Notes under the pieces: model-generated
Told to the model about the DNA's origin: nothing
What the model saw: only the letters and a program-made list of their open reading frames with translations
The model's database searches: none
NCBI GenBank assembly: GCA_027080605.1
Contig: JALWRO010000159.1
Coordinates: forward strand, 1 to 5,581
Direction of reading: 5' to 3'
DNA length: 5,581 bases
Source of the DNA: Campylobacterales bacterium
GTDB taxonomy: Bacteria > Campylobacterota > Campylobacteria > Campylobacterales > QNZT01
Position numbers and translations under genes: made by a program
In this document: positions 5,458-5,581 of the stretch, piece by piece
Layout of the letters: every line of letters begins with the position of its first letter
How positions within the stretch are numbered: the first letter of the stretch is position 1

Positions 5458-5581
5458 TGACCCGTACCATAGACTTTGCACAGTATAGTTCCATCAAAAT
5501 CGGTCCGGTGGTCGATGTACGGCTTATCGATACGCCCGAACCGCATGTGCCGGAGGAGTTTATTATCGGTGGTGCGACCAA
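5457..5581 (+). CDS. murB: UDP-N-acetylenolpyruvoylglucosamine reductase (MurB), 3' part missing
   Basis: Only the first 41 codons and two further bases are present. The start MTRTIDFAQYSSIKIGP, followed after a short variable stretch by FIIGGAT at residues 35-41, is the typical beginning of the short Campylobacterota MurB, where the Ser-x-Lys-Ile-Gly-Pro segment and the IIGG-A-(T/N) segment form part of the FAD-binding domain. MurB reduces UDP-GlcNAc-enolpyruvate to UDP-MurNAc with NADPH in peptidoglycan synthesis in the cytoplasm. The ATG shares its A with the fliQ stop TGA, so its translation is probably coupled to fliQ. The call rests on the N-terminus and on a fliQ-murB order I recall from Campylobacter; the catalytic residues lie outside the window. 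Confidence 0.75.
   Translation, partial: MTRTIDFAQYSSIKIGPVVDVRLIDTPEPHVPEEFIIGGAT

Overview
The window looks like a chromosome segment of a member of the Campylobacterota (former Epsilonproteobacteria), probably of the Sulfurimonas/Sulfurovum type. The reasons are a futalosine-pathway menaquinone gene (mqnD), a LutABC lactate oxidation operon of the kind found in Campylobacter and Helicobacter, and a fliQ gene followed directly by murB, an arrangement I recall from Campylobacter. Species cannot be assigned from the sequence alone. Genes are densely packed, with many 1-17 nt overlaps.

Layout: (1) 1-717, + strand: the 3' part of mqnD, cut by the window start. (2) 3401-714, - strand: lutA-lutB-lutC, an overlapping three-gene operon whose last stop codon overlaps the mqnD stop codon tail to tail. 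(3) 3402-3584: a 183-nt divergent control region. It carries an extended -10 candidate for lut on the - strand and a strong promoter (TTGACC / TATAAT) for the rightward genes, wrapped in a 9-bp tandem repeat and a 7-bp inverted repeat. (4) 3585-4186: a type II toxin-antitoxin pair, with a Phd/YefM-like antitoxin and a VapC-like PIN-domain ribonuclease; it is visibly more AT-rich than its neighbours. (5) 4196-5020: a Cof-type (subclass IIB) HAD phosphatase starting 9 nt after the toxin gene. (6) 5084-5176: a 30-residue single-span membrane microprotein with a good ribosome binding site. (7) 5191-5457: fliQ. (8) 5457 to the end: the first 41 codons of murB, overlapping the fliQ stop by one base.

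How the genes work together: LutABC oxidises L-lactate to pyruvate and is expected to pass electrons to the quinone pool, while MqnD helps make menaquinone, so the convergent neighbours are linked metabolically although not transcriptionally. The toxin-antitoxin pair sits between the lut operon and the phosphatase, has an autoregulatory-looking promoter and may carry the phosphatase in its transcript. The right end is a housekeeping cluster for flagellar export and peptidoglycan synthesis.

I see no RNA gene, CRISPR array, insertion sequence or convincing intrinsic terminator, and no clearly new system. The best leads are the microprotein before fliQ, the operator structure of the toxin-antitoxin promoter, and a strongly repeated palindromic octamer, TTCATGAA, seen seven times.
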